Positions 20,019 to 33,451 of a DNA stretch of 64,000 nucleotides are shown here, piece by piece (within the stretch, counting starts at the first letter, position 1; the number at the start of each line of letters is the position of its first letter). Made by a program: the position numbers and the translations under genes. The notes below the pieces were generated by a model, which was not told where the DNA came from, did no database searches, and was given only the letters and a program-made list of their open reading frames with translations. This DNA is from Paracoccidioides lutzii Pb01 (Eukaryota > Ascomycota > Eurotiomycetes > Onygenales > Ajellomycetaceae), in NCBI RefSeq assembly GCF_000150705.2, contig NW_015440948.1:1377459-1441458 (forward strand), read 5' to 3'.

Positions 20019-20982
20019 CTAATTTCCTTGTGAAAGATCTAGTAAGCTGATAAAACACTTAAATGCCACTGTGCTCAGAGATTTTGTAAGTCCATCTGTC
20101 ATCATATCTTTTGTAGGAACATGGTCAATTGAAATCACCCTCTCATTCAACTGTGTACAGGAATAGTGGAATCTAGTGTCTGTTAGGGAGCGAATGCGAG
20201 CTGCATAAGAAGAAAGACTCTCTGCGTTGCTAACTGCTATATAACGAAATACTAAGCTTGATGGGATGAAAAGGGGGTGCTGGGGGCCTGCGTGGATTAT
20301 AACCACCTGCATGGTCGTGTGGTCACGTGATATGGGTTAGGCCTAATCGAGCGACCCGCATGGTCGCATGGTCACGTGATGTGGGTTAGGCCTAATCGGG
20401 CGCCGAGCTTAATCCGACGTCGAGTCTAACCGGGCACCGGCCTTCGGTCGGACGCTGAGCCTAACAGTGTCAATATGCTTGCTACATGTGATAATTGCTG
20501 TCACAGTGGCAAGATCAATCAAGTTCTTATTATCTGTCTTAATCTGCAGAGGGTTCTTTATAATAAATCTCATATTCAACATCATATTATATATTCATAT
20601 AGTCTTATATACAGCTCTGCTAAATGTTATATATTCAGCTTTATTAGAGCTCAAAGAGATGCAAGATTACTTAGAGAATTGTCATGAAATTGAGATACTC
20701 ATCAGCAATAAAATAAAACTTGATGTAGATTTTTGATTATTATTCAAAAATTCAATTTAATCAGAATTTATATATTCAATAAGTATGAATATAGTATTTA
20801 AGAACTGAGTGCATTTATCATCAAATTCTTCATATAATATGTTTAGATTATTCATTTCTTTTAAATTTTATATAATATAAAGTAGAGCTTTTCACATTTT
20901 AAGAGTTAGAGCAGCATTCTTCTACATTAGAAGAGATGCTATGTAAGTAATATTTGAATATAATTTGACTATGAGATATTGC
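20019..20982 (-). mobile_element. Copia-A pol: RNase H and C-terminus, interrupted
   Basis: The minus-strand reading gives a Copia RNase H. It shows an L-S-S-N-K-A-E-Y motif (about 20650) followed by S-K-H-I-D-T-R-F-H-Y and H-V-P-T-K-D-M-M. It ends in D-G-L-T-K and a stop at 20019. The block is split by a solo LTR (20181-20466). Removing that unit and one GTGTC copy rejoins the reading frame at the I-D-T codons. Right of the solo LTR stops accumulate and CpG is absent. The element is cut at 20983 by Gypsy-1 copy 2 and appears to continue at 26407. Confidence 0.78.
20181..20466. repeat. solo LTR with GTGTC target duplication, inside Copia-A RNase H
   Basis: This 286-bp unit with ends TGTTAGG...CCTAACA (perfect inverted ends) is flanked by GTGTC at 20176-20180 and 20467-20471. 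It is CpG-rich. It contains a tandem pair of about 48 bp (GCATGGTCG...GGCCTAATCG, about 20309-20356 and 20357-20402), each with a CACGTGAT box. It inserted into the Copia-A pol frame and is clearly younger than it. Confidence 0.9.
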
Positions 20983-21252
20983 TGTAAAGGGTTAAGCTCT
21001 AAGAACTAGAGGCTAGTCCTTCTATATAACAAGGATGAATTGCTTGAAAAAAGGAAGAAAAGAATGAGATGAGAACTCAAGCTTAAGCAAGCTCACATAG
21101 CATGATCACATGCGCACATGCAAATGATGACTAGACTGAGTCAGCCAGCCAGAGCGAATCTAGAGATAGCATGATCATGTGCGCATGTGCAAATGATGGT
21201 TAGGCTGAGTCAGCCAGTCAGAGTGAATCTAGAGGTTTAATCTCTTATAATA
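20983..21252 (-). repeat. 3' LTR of Gypsy-1 copy 2 with internal 69-bp duplication
   Basis: Plus-strand ends TGTAAAGGG and CTTATAATA. It is 270 bp compared with 200 in the other LTRs because a segment starting TAGCATGATCA is present twice in tandem (21098-21166 and 21167-21235). The two units differ by transitions only where they can be aligned. Confidence 0.85.
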
Positions 21253-24200
21253 CCCCTCTTCTCCCTCTTTGTTGCAGGTCTTTACAACTATTTAAAGCTC
21301 TTTTTACATCTAATTTTGCCTGCTGAGAGGTCTCCTAAGCATTCAAGGTCTTCACTTCTTGTAGAAGACTTGCATCATTTCATATAGACTCAGTTCAATC
21401 TACTCATTTAATGAGATATTGCTTTTTTCTCTGATAGATTCATTCACTCTGAATTTTCTCAATCTTAAACTCAGGTCCTTCTGGAATCTCTATAGCAGGT
21501 GACTGCCAGTCAGTTTGCCTCTGACTAGACAAAGAATCTGTCATCACAGCATGTAGAAGCTTTACATTAAAGACATTGTGAATGTCAGATGAGACATTCA
21601 GTTGATAAGTATGAGATTCTATCTTTTCTAGCACAGTATATTGATTGTATTTCATGTTCAGCTTCTTGCACAGATGATTAGTTCTTATGTTCTCTAAGCT
21701 CAATCAGATCTTATCTTCAGATTGAAAGCTTGAAGCTGAGTCTCTTCATCTATTTACATATTTCTCTTGAGATTGCTGAGCATTCATCATTTTTACTTGA
21801 GCTCACTTCAACACTTCATAAGTCTTTCTCATGTAATCATCTGCAAACTCAATGAGATTATATAATATTTCAACAGATGGTGCATCAGCTATATCAATGA
21901 AGAAGATGTGAAAAAGATATGTTAAAAAGAATAAGCTCATGTCTATTAAGACAGCATCTCTATTATTAATGATCAGCTCTGCTAAAGAAAGTCATTCACA
22001 TCAGTCATTCTGTTGAAAGCTAATATACTTGTGTAGATAGATTTTCAAAGTCTGATTCATTCACTCTGTAGCTTCATCAGTCTCTGAGTGATAGACTATG
22101 AAGAGTTGTCTTTTAATGTCTAATTTCTCACACACTCAAGTTCAAAACATGCTTGTGAAAGCTGACTCTCAATTTAACACTACTGCCTTAGAAATGTCAT
22201 GTCAAGAAATAATGTTGTGAAGAAACACTCTAGTCACTATCTTCACATCAGTTTTCTTAACTGCTTTTAATATAACTCTCTTGATCAGTCTGTCTGTTAT
22301 AATCATGATGTTCATGTATTCTTTAGAGCTCAATAAGTTCATAATAAAGTTCATAGAAAGCTTCTGCCACATGTGTTCAGAAATGAGAAAAGACTTAAGC
22401 AGTCTCTGATGTTGATCTCTTCATGTGATGTTTGATCTGCAAAGATGACAGTTTCTGATTATTCTTCTCACATCAGTGATATAGTCTGATCAGTAGAACT
22501 CATGTATTAGAACTTCTGTCATTTGCTCTCACCTGAGATGACTGATAAGAGGTGAGTCATGAGTCTTATGCACTAATCTGATTTAAAGAGATTCAAAGTC
22601 TGACACTCACTTACAATCTTGAAAGAGAAGCTCCTCATTCTCATTTAAAGAGCACTCAGAAATGAAGATCTTAATATCAAATTTAGAAGAAAATCTGAAT
22701 CTTTCCTCATGAAGAGTTTGCTTTAGACACTGCAGAATCTTGTCATTTTTGTAAGTCTCATTTCACTGAGCTTGAAGAGACATCTCAGATTTCACACTGA
22801 CAGTGATCACTATTGATTTCATTTCAGATGCTAGTACATTAAACTTAAGTAGTTAAGCTTGTCTCTGCTTGATTTTCTCATCATCAGCACTCTGTGACAT
22901 GTTCTGCTCTCTTTGTGATAGAGCATCTGATTCAGTATTCAACTTCTCTGATCAGTAATTAATTCTGAAGTTGAATTGATAGAGAATATTCATTCAATGT
23001 AGCTGTCTTTCATTTAGTCTGTGTGTAGTCATGAAGTATTTTAGATTTTTATGATCTGTGAGAATTTTGAATTTCTTTACACTTCATAGCTCAGTATCTC
23101 ATTTCTTTAAACACTTAATTATTGCTAATAACTTCTTATCATGAATCTCATAGTTGCATTCTGCAGGTGAATGCTTGTGAGAGAAGAAGACACATGAGTG
23201 TAAAATACTCTGCTCATCATATTGTAGCAGCACTTCTTCTGAGACATAATCTGAGAAGTTCATTTTCAATATAGTCTCACAGTTAGAGTCAAATTGAAGC
23301 AGAATTGAAGCAGAGATAAACATTGATTTTAGACACTTAAAAGCTTCCTCAGCCTTGCTCATCCACAAAAAAGAAATATTCTTGCATGTAAGAATTATCA
23401 GTGAGATTACAATCTTTGAGAAATCTCTGATAAATTATTTATAGAAATTGACAAAGTCTAAAAATCCTCATACATCTTTAAGAGTAGTAGGTGTCACTCA
23501 TTTCAAAACAGCTTTAATCTTCTTCAGATTCATTTATATACTCTTGTTCACTTCAATGATGAATTCAAGATATTTTGTACTGTTCATCTTGAACTCACTT
23601 TTTCTGATGTCTGCCTGCAGACCTACTTTCTATAGACACATAAGCATCTTTTGTACATGCTTGTGATGCTCTCATAAGCTTCTTGAGAAAAATATCAAGA
23701 TGTCATCTAAATAAACTGAGCAGAAGTTGTTCAGATATCTATGTAATGCTCAGTTGATATATTTTTGAAATGTGCTCAAAGCATTGATCAAATCAAAGAG
23801 TGTAATCAGTCACTCAAATAGTCTGTATCTGGTTCTAAAGGCTATCATTCACTCATCATCTTTCATGATTCAAATCTTATGAAAAGCTGCAATAATGTCC
23901 AGCTTAGTGAATCATTTAGTCTGTTCAATTCACTGTAGAGTCTCACTAATTAATGATAGAGAATATCAATTCTTTCAGATGATTTTGTTAAGAGCTTGAT
24001 AGTTCACACAGAATCTTAGCTCATTCTCAGACTTCTTCATAAATAGTATGAGAGCAGCTGCAGAGGAGTTGCTCACTCTAATAAAATTCTTATCTATATA
24101 ATCTGTAAGAGTCTTTTGCAAAGCCAGTAGTTCCTCTCAAGATATATTATATAATAAGTCTCAAAGGAGTTGTTCTGTGCTATCATCAGTCTTTTTAATC

Positions 24201-26206
24201 AGTTCAATCTCATGATCTTTATCTGAGTCATGAAGTGGGGGTAGAGCATCAGCAGCTTCTTTATCAAATATGTTCAAAAACTCATGATAATGTTCAGACA
24301 GCTTTTCTCTAGAGTCAATCTTTGATTTCACTTCTAAAGTCTTTTGAATGTCAGTCAAACTGACAGTGAAGATCTCAATGTTTCACTTCTCTCAAGTGCT
24401 CACAAGCCTAGAGAAGCTTATGACAGAGATGGAAATCACATCAGCTTTTACATTTGAACTAAGCTCTACCTCTATGCCAATCTCTTCAAATCTCATAATT
24501 CTTTGATAAGGGATCATGGTCACTTTTTGCTGAGCCAGCCAGGGGTTATCTAAATATATATCATGATCATGTAAATTATTCATCACATAGAGAAAGGCCT
24601 GTTCAGTTATATGACCATCTATATCAATTTGAATGCCAGTCACTATGCTCATGGAGAGTCTCATGAAGTCTTCAAAGCTGGTCATTTTAACAGAGGGAAT
24701 TTCAATGCACAGAAGCTTATGCTTGTTAATGTAGAATTGAGAAATAAGATCATAGACATTACATTCACTGTCTATCATTGCTCTAGTCAAAAAGACATTA
24801 TCTACTAGAGCATCAACAGTGAAGAATTTGAATATCATCTTAGATTTAAATCTTCTTCATTGCTTTCTCATCAGCTTCTTATTTTACTTCTTTCAGTGTC
24901 TTTTGATTAAAGCTACTCTTTTCTCAAATTCTCACTTATATTCACATCATCATCATTCAGTATCAGCTCAGAGATCATCTTAGCTATCATGGAGGTGACA
25001 GAGCATCTGAGAGATTTGAATGAGCAGCTCTTAATCATATGACCTCTGGCTCTGCATCTCAGGCACAGGCCTTGCTCTCTTTATTGATTAACCTCTGTCT
25101 GATTTATCAATTTGATGTGGTGAGTACTTGAAATCACAGCACCAGAAGAGAGATTCATCAGATCATCAGTGGAAGCTTGAGACTGATTTCATTAATCAAG
25201 GACAGCATGACAAAGTAGAGAGTGTGAATTAGATGTTGTATAATCTGAAGAAAATCTGTTCTCATGACATTTAGATCACTGCCTTAAAGTCTTAAGCTCA
25301 GAGAGTTGATGATCAACTAATCTAAGCTCCTTGCAGTAATTCTTGTAGGGAGATGATTCTCTTACACTCATCATGCCTTCTCTCAGCTTCATGCTTAGAG
25401 TGAATTTCAAATATCTCTTTTTAATATGATCATTTCATCTGTGATCATCAGCTTCCAGCAGTAGCTGATTAAATTCAGACAGAAAGTCAAAGAGAGCTCT
25501 TCTACTCTGTCATAGATTGTTGAGCTTTTGCATAGCCTTTTCCTGTTATGCAGAATCACTAAAGAGTATGCATGTCTGCTTCAGTAAGCTCTCTACTGTA
25601 AAGTTGATCTTATTCTTATTATTCTCAATTCAGAGGTAAACTTGAGCTGCTGCCATTTCTTTCAGTCTCAAGTACACATATCAAGCACATTTCTCATTAT
25701 TACCTAAAGCTTTTTCATTGATCTTAAGTTTTAATTGAAGCTTTAGCTCTCACTGAGAGTAGTGCTTCAGATTAGAATCATCATACTTCTCATAGTCTGA
25801 TAGCTTGATCTTTGATCTTCTGACTGCAATGAGTGATTGTGAGTTCAATTGAGAGAGAGTTGATGTCAGAGTGTTCAAAGCTTGTTGTAGATTAACTATT
25901 TCAGCTTGCTGAGCTGCTATTAAATTTCTGTTCTCACACTGAACCTGTTTCTGCTGTTGAAGAAAGATCATCCATTGTTGTTTGAAGCTGCTGAGGGCAT
26001 CCCTGCTCATTGCTTTGTGTTGATCCATTTGTTGTACAAGTCTGTCACTTTATCTCATTCAGTCAGATGTTTTCAATGTTGCTTATTCATTTGTTAGCAC
26101 AATTGCTAACCTAGTCTATTCATATACCAGTGCTATTACTGAACTTCATGATACAGAATTAAGAATTTCAGTAGTCTATCAATGAAAGGAGTGAAGCAAT
26201 TTATAA

Positions 26207-26406
26207 TGTAGTGGGTTAAGCTCTAAGAACTAGAGGCTAGTCCTCCTATATAACAAGGATGAATTGCTTGAGAAAGGGAAGAAAAGAATGAGATGAGAAC
26301 TCAAGCTTAAGCAAGCTCACGTAGCATGATCACGTGCGCACGTGCAAACAATGGCTAGGCTGAGTCAGCCAGCCAGAGCAAATCTAGAGATTCAACCCCT
26401 TATACT
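26207..26406 (-). repeat. 5' LTR of Gypsy-1 copy 2
   Basis: Plus-strand ends TGTAGTGGG and CCCCTTATAC. It keeps the intact CACGTGCGCACGTG palindrome (26331-26344) and four CpGs, unlike its partner at 20983-21252. The self-priming pair is at 26259-26269 (LTR) and 26194-26204 (internal). Confidence 0.9.
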
Positions 26407-28027
26407 TTCTTCATTGAGATTTGAATATCATTCAATTTATAGTATCATTAATTATAAAAATGTATATTTTTTTCATGAGATCTCTTCTTCAATCAATTAC
26501 TGCAAGCTACTTAGTAAGATTTCATAATATTCTATTTAGATTAATATTGAGATTGTTCAAATGATATTTTTCATCAAAGATTCAATAGTCTGATATCATT
26601 GATTTATTTATGAGAATATCAGATCTTAAGATCAGAGTTCAAATTTTTTATTATTCAAGATCTATAATATTATATTTTATTAATTTTATTCAATAATTTT
26701 TTATCTTCTCAGATTTATATATAATATTTTTAAATATCTTTAGTAAAGATTCTGTGGTAGAGGAAGAAATATATATAATAATAATTTTTTAGATCTGATT
26801 TATTTAATATCTTTAATTTCAAAAACTTTATTATTCTCAATCAAATAAATTATAGAATTAAAGAGTTCTTCTATTGCAGAATTAAATATTAGTTCTTCAT
26901 CATTCATTTTATTTATATACTCTTTTGAGAGAAAAATCATATTGCTAATAATCAATATTTTATCTGTTATAAAACTTTACAATTGAAAGATTGACTTATT
27001 ATAAAACTTATTAAGTTTATATAATTTTGCTCTAGTGAATAACTTATTCACAGGCTTCTGTAATTTATGAAGATGAGTATAAATATATGATTCAAGTTCA
27101 CAGAAGTGTAAAATCTCTAATGAGGTGATTAGAAGTATAGAGAATTAAATTATATAAAAATAGTATATAGATTGTAATTTGTATATAATATCTATAAATT
27201 AAAATTTTAAATTATATAAAATAGTAAATATAGATATATTAATTATAATTACTACTACTATCTTTAAAATATTCATTTAAAACTTTTTAAAAATATTTTT
27301 ATCAATAAAAACTACTCTGGCATATGCTATAATTGTATAAATATCACACTCTGATATACTGTTTTAATAAGAGAATTAAAAAGTTCTAAATTATTAAATT
27401 ATTCTCTGACTGATTATTATTATTAATATTCTATTAAATAAAAATTATTATTGATATTTATTATAATATATACAGATAGAATAAAACTGAGATTCTTTAT
27501 AAATTGAATTTAATACTTATAAAAATTAATAACTTAGTTCTTTATATATAAAAAATAGATTTATTTATAATAAGTAGTATTATCTGTTATAAGTATATAG
27601 TATTTTGTCCTCTGATGTGATTTAATAGATTAGTTTATCATCTTATTGAATGTTCTACCATCATTAGTAATATCAATATAAATATATTCTATTGCTCTTA
27701 GTACTTATAGTATTGAGATCTGTAAGAATTTTCATATTATATCAACTTTAATACAGTTATCATAAAAGAAATTTATTTTAAAATTTTTAAATTATATACT
27801 ATATAGAGAATTCTTCATCAATATAATTATCACTTTTATGTAAATATAATTCAAATTAATATATCATTTTATAAAGATTTTTGATATCTTATTTTTATTA
27901 TTATATTCAATAACTATTATCATCATATCTCTGTATTCATAGAATTAAATAGCAAAGTTGACTACTTTGAATATATGATAAATATAAACTTCTGATTTTT
28001 ATTCAGTAATTTTATATATAAAGCTCT
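26407..28027 (-). mobile_element. Copia-A continuation: integrase region, heavily decayed
   Basis: The minus-strand reading near 27540-27710 gives Y-I-D-I-T-N-D-G-R-T-F followed by S-I-K, then K-Y-Y-I-L-I-T-D-N-T-T-Y-Y. This is the Copia integrase start (normally ending in T-D-D-A-T-R-Y). Orientation and order agree with the RNase H part left of Gypsy-1 copy 2, so both are probably one element split by that insertion. The rest is AT-rich with dense stops and no CpG, and I cannot assign it. Confidence 0.6.
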
Positions 28028-28228
28028 AGATATAAAGGACTGAACCTCTAGATTCGCTCTGGCTGGCTGACTCAGCCTAGTTATCATTTGCACATGTGCA
28101 TGTGATCATGCTACGCGAGCTTGCTTAAGCTTGTGTTCTTATCTCATTCTTTTCTTCCCTTTCTCAAGCAATTCATTCTTATTATAGAGAAAGACTAGTC
28201 TTTAGTTCTTAGAGCTTAACCCACTATA
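28028..28228 (+). repeat. 5' LTR of Gypsy-1 copy 3
   Basis: It starts near TATAAAGGACTG and ends CCACTATA. It keeps three CpGs (ATTCGCTC, TACGCGAG), but the E-box palindrome has decayed to CACATGTGCATGTG. The left border is uncertain by a few bases. Confidence 0.85.
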
Positions 28229-31200
28229 TTATAAATTGCTTCACTCCTTTCATTGATAGACTACTGAAAGTCTTAATTCTGTATCATGAAGCTTAGCAAA
28301 TGTGCTGACATATGATAGACTATTGAAAGTCTTAAATCCTGCATCATGAAGTTCAATGATAGCACTGATGTATGAATAGACTGGGTTAGCAATTGTACTA
28401 ATAAATAAACAAGCAATATTGAAAATGTTTAGCTGAATGAGATAAAGTAACAGACTTGTACAATAAATACACAAATGAATCAATACAAAGTAATGAGTAG
28501 GGACACTTTCAGCAGCTTTAAACAACAATGAATGACCTTTCTCCAATAGCAGAAACAGGTTCAGTGTGAGAACAGAAATTTAATAGCAGCTCAGCAAGCT
28601 GAAATAGCTAATCTATGACAAGCTTTGAACATCTCAACATCAATTCTCTCTCAATCAAATCTGTAACCACTCATTGCAGTCAGAAGACTAAAGACCAAGC
28701 TACTGAACTGTGAGAAGTATGATAGTTCTAATCTGAAGCACTACTCTTAGTGAGAGCTAAAGCTTCAATCAAAACTTAAGATCAATGGAAAAGCTTTAGA
28801 TAATAATGAGAAATGTGCTTGGTATGTGTACTCAAGACTGGAAGAAATAGCAGCAGTTTGAGTTTACCCCTGAGTTGAGAATAATAAGAACAAGGTCAAC
28901 TTCACAGTAAAGAGCTTACTGAAGTAGACACATATGCTCTTTAGTGATTCTGTATGACAGAAAAAGACTATGCAAAAGCTTAACAATCTATGACAAAGTA
29001 GAAGAGCTCTCTTTGACTTTCTGCTTGAATTTAATCAGCTACTGCTAGAAGCTAATGGTCACAGATGAGATGATCACATTAAAAAGAAGTATTTGAAATC
29101 CACTCTAAGCATGGAGCTGAAGGAAGGCATGATGAGTGTAAGAGAATTATCTCCCTACAAGAATTACTGTAAGGAGCTTAGATTAGTTAATCATCAAGTC
29201 TCTGAGCTTAAGACTTTAAGGCAGTGATCTAAACATTGCAAGAGCAGATCTTCTTTGAATCATACAACATCTAATTCACACTCTCTACTTTATCATGCTG
29301 TCCTTGATCAATAAAACCAGTCTCAAGCTTCTGCTGATAATCTGATGAATCTCTCTCCTGGTGCTGTAACCTCAAGCACTCATCACACTAAATTGATAAA
29401 TCAGACAGAGGTTAATCAATGAAGAGAGCAAGGCCTGTATCTGAGATGCAAAGCTGGAGGTCATATGATTAAGAGCTGCTTATTCAAATCTCTCAGATAC
29501 TCTGCCACCCTCACAATAGCTAAAGTGATCTTCAAGCTAGTACTAGACAATAATGATGTGAATATGAGTGAGGATTTGGGAAAAGAGTAGCTTCAATCAA
29601 AAGACACTGAAAGAAGTGAAATAAAAAGCTTATGAAGAAGCAATGGAGAAGATTTAAATCTAAGATAATATTCAAATCCTTCACTGTTGATGCTCTAGTA
29701 GATAATGCCTTTTTAACTAGAGCAATGATAGACAGTAAATGTAATATCTATAATCTTATTTCTCAATTCTATATTAACAAGCATAAGCTCTTGTGCATTG
29801 AAATTCCTCCTGTTAAAATGACTGGCTTTGAAGACTCTATGGGACTCTCTACAAGCATAGTGACTGGCATTTAAATTGATATAGATGATCATATAACTGA
29901 AGAAGCCTTTCTCTATGTGGTGAATAATTTACATGATCATGATATATATTTAGACAACCCCTGGCTGGCTCAGCAAAAAGTGACCATGATCCCTCATCAA
30001 AGAATTATGAGATTTGAAGAGATTGGCATAGAGGTAGAGCTTAGTTCAAATGCAAAAGCTGATGTGATTTCCATCTCTGTCATAAGCTTCTCTAGGCTTG
30101 TGAGCACTTGAGAGAAGTGAAACATTGAGATCTTCACTGTCAGTTTGACTGACATTCAAAAAACTCTAGAAGTGAAATCAAAGATTGACTCTATAGAAAA
30201 GCTGCCTGAACATTATCATGAGTTTTTAGATATATTTGATAAGAAAGCTGCTGATACTCTACTCTAACTTCATGACTCAGATAGAGATCATGAAATTGAA
30301 CTGATTAAAAAGACTGATGATAGTGCAGAACAATCCCCTTGAGAATAACTATATAATATGTCTTGAGAAGAACTACTGGCTTTGTAAAAGACTCTTACAG
30401 ATTATATAGATAAGAGTTTTATTAAAGTGAGCAACTCTTCTGTGACTGCTCTCATACTATTTGTGAAGAAGTCTGTAAGTGAGCTAAGATTCTGTGTGAA
30501 CTATTGAGTTCTTAACAAAATTATCTGAAAGAATCAATATTCTCTATCATTAATCAGTGAGACTGTACAGTGAATTGAATGAGCTAAATGATTCACTAAA
30601 CTAAATATTATTGCAGCTTTTCACAAGATTCAAATCACAGAAGATAATGAGTAGATGACAGCTTTTAGAATCAGATATAGACTATTTGAGTGACTTATTA
30701 CACCTTTTGATTTGGCCAATGCTCTGAGCACATTTCAAAAATATATCAACTAAGTATTATATGGATATCTGGACAACTTCTGCTCAGTCTATTTAGATAA
30801 CATCTTGATATTTTTCTCAAGAAGCTTACAGAAGCATTATGAGCATGTACAAAATATACTTATATGTCTATGAGAAGCAGGCCTGCAGGCAGATATCAGA
30901 AAAAGTGAGTTTGAGATGAACAGTACAAAATATATTAAATTTATTATTGAAGCAGATAAGGGTATATAAATGAATTCAGAGAAGATTAAAGCTATTTTAA
31001 AATAAGCAATACCTACTACTCTTAAAGATGTATAAGAATTTTTAGACTTTGTCAATTTCTATAAATGATTTATCAGAGATTTCTCAAAGATTGTAATCTT
31101 ACTGACAATTCTTACATGCAAGAATGTTTCTTTTTTGTGAATGAGCAAGGCTGAGGAAGCTTTTAAGTGTCTAAAATCAATGTTTATCTCTGCTTCAATT

Positions 31201-33250
31201 CTGCTTCAATTTGACTCTAACTGTGAGACTATATTGAAAATGAACTTCTCAGATTATGTCTCAGAAGAAGTGCTGCTACAATATGATGAGCAGAGTATTT
31301 TACACTCATGTGTCTTCTTCTCTCACAAGCATTCACCTGCAGAATGCAACTATGAGATTCATGATAAGAAGTTATTAGCAATAATTAAGTGTTTAAAGAA
31401 ATGAGATACTGAGCTATGAAGTGTAAAGAAATTCAAAATTCTCACAGATCATAAAAATCTAGAATACTTCATGACTACACACAGACTAAATGAAAGACAG
31501 CTACATTGAATGAATATTCTCTATCAATTCAACTTCAGAATTAATTACTGGTCAGAGAAGTTGAATACTGAATCAGATGCTCTATCACAAAGAGAGCAGA
31601 ACATGTCACAGAGTGCTGATGATGAGAAAATCAAGCAGAGACAAGCTTAACTACTTAAGTTTAATGTACTAGCATCTGAAATGAAATCAATAGTGATCAC
31701 TGTCAGTGTGAAATCTGAGATGTCTCTTCAAGCTCAGTGAAATGAGACTCACAAAAATGACAAGATTCTGCAGTGTCTAAAGCAAACTCTTCATGAGAAA
31801 AGATTTAGATTTTCTTCTAAATTTGATATTAAGATCTTCATTTCTGAGTGCTCTTTAAATGAGAATGAGGAGCTTCTCTTTCAAGATTGTAAGTGAGTGT
31901 CAGACTTTGAATCTCATCAAATCAGATTAGTGCACAAGACTCATGACTCACCTCTTATCAGCCATCTCAGGTGAGAGCAAATGGCAGAAGTTCTAATACA
32001 TGAGTTCTACTGATCAGACTATATCACTGATGTGAGAAGAATAATCAGAAACTGTCATCTTTGCAGATCAAACATCACATGAAGAGATCAACATCAGAGA
32101 CTGCTTAAGTCTTTTCTCATTTCTGAACACATGTGGCAGGAGCTTTCTATGAACTTTATTATGAACTTACTGAGCTCTAAAGAATACATGAACATCATGA
32201 TTATAACAGACAGACTGATCAAGAGAGTTATATTAAAAGCAGTTAAGAAAACTGATGTGAAGATAGTGACTAGAGTGTTTCTTTACAATATCATTTCTTG
32301 ACATGACATTTCTAAGACAGTAGTGTTAAATTGAGAGTCAGCTTTCACAAGCATGTTTTGAACTTGAGTGTGTGAGAAATTAGACATTAAAAGACAACTC
32401 TTCATAGTCTATCACTCAGAGACTGATGAAGCTACAGAGTGAATGAATCAGACTTTGAAAATCTATCTACACAAGTATATTAGCTTTCAACAGAATGACT
32501 GATGTGAATGACTTTCTTTAGCAGAGCTGATCATTAATAATAGAGATGCTGTCTTAATAGACATGAGCTTATTCTTTTTAACATATCTTTTTCACATCTT
32601 CTTCATTGATATAGCTGATGCACCATCTGTTGAAATATTATATAATCTCATTGAGTTTATGAATGATTATATGAGGAAGACTCATGAAGTGTTAAAGTGA
32701 GCTCAAGTAAAAATGACAGATGCTCAGCAATCTCAAGAGAACTATACAAATAGACAAAGAGACTCAGCTTCAAACTTTCAACCTGGAGATAAGATCTGAT
32801 TGAGCTTAGAGAACATGAAAACTAATCATCTGTACAAGATGCTGAATATGAAATACAATCAATATACTGTGTTAGAAAAGATAGAATCTCATGCTTACTG
32901 ACTGAATGTCTTACTCAGCATTCACAATGTCTTTAATGTAAAGCTTCTATATGCTGCAGTGATGGATTCCCTGTCTAGTCAGAGACAAACTGACTGACAG
33001 TCACTCACTATAGAGACTGTGAAAGAACCTGAGTTTGAGATTGAGAAAATTTAGAGTGAATGAATCTATCAGAGGAAAAAGCAATATCTTATTAAATAAG
33101 TAGATTGAGCTGAGTCTCTATGAAATGACACAAGTCTTTTACAAGAAATAAAGACTTTAGATACTTGGAAGACCTCTCAGCAGGCAAAATTAAATGTAAA
33201 AAGAACTTTAAATAGTTGTAAAGACCTGTAACAAAGAGGGAGAAGAGAGG

Positions 33251-33451
33251 TATTATAAGAAGCTGAATCTTTAGATTCACTCTGACTGACTGACTTAGCC
33301 TAGTCATCATTTGCACATGTGCACATGATCATGCTATGTGAGCTTGCTTAAACTCATATTCTCATCTCATTCTTTTCTTCCCTTTTTCAAACAATTCATT
33401 CTTGTTATATAGGAGGACTAGTACTTAGTTCTTAGAGCTTAATCCTCTACA
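33251..33451 (+). repeat. 3' LTR of Gypsy-1 copy 3
   Basis: It starts TATTATAAGAAG and ends CCTCTACA. No CpG is left; every CpG kept in the 5' LTR of copy 1 reads CpA or TpG here. It is the most decayed of the six LTRs. Confidence 0.9.

Larger units (their letters stand above)
20983..26406 (-). mobile_element. Gypsy-1 copy 2: full-length decayed chromovirus
   Basis: The minus-strand counterpart of copy 1, with both LTRs. Recognisable parts from its 5' end: gag (about 25750-26030), protease region (24392-24838), reverse transcriptase (about 23650-24100), RNase H (23099-23368), integrase (about 21850-22700) and chromodomain (about 21330-21480). The RNase H piece at 23099-23368 is nearly identical in translation to the one of copy 3. 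Stops and CpG loss are as in copy 1. It lies within the Copia-A element. Confidence 0.92.
28028..33451 (+). mobile_element. Gypsy-1 copy 3: full-length decayed chromovirus
   Basis: Same layout as copy 1 on the plus strand: gag from about 28540 with a knuckle near 29440 (first Cys lost), protease region 29632-30111, reverse transcriptase about 30370-31080, RNase H 31141-31404, integrase about 31860-32760 and chromodomain about 33030-33180. It has more stops than copy 1. Comparison with copy 1 shows only transitions at most differing sites. Confidence 0.92.

Noticed and set aside
20309..20402. CRISPR-like direct repeats
   Set aside because: Only two adjacent units without spacers, inside an LTR with a target duplication, in a eukaryotic context.
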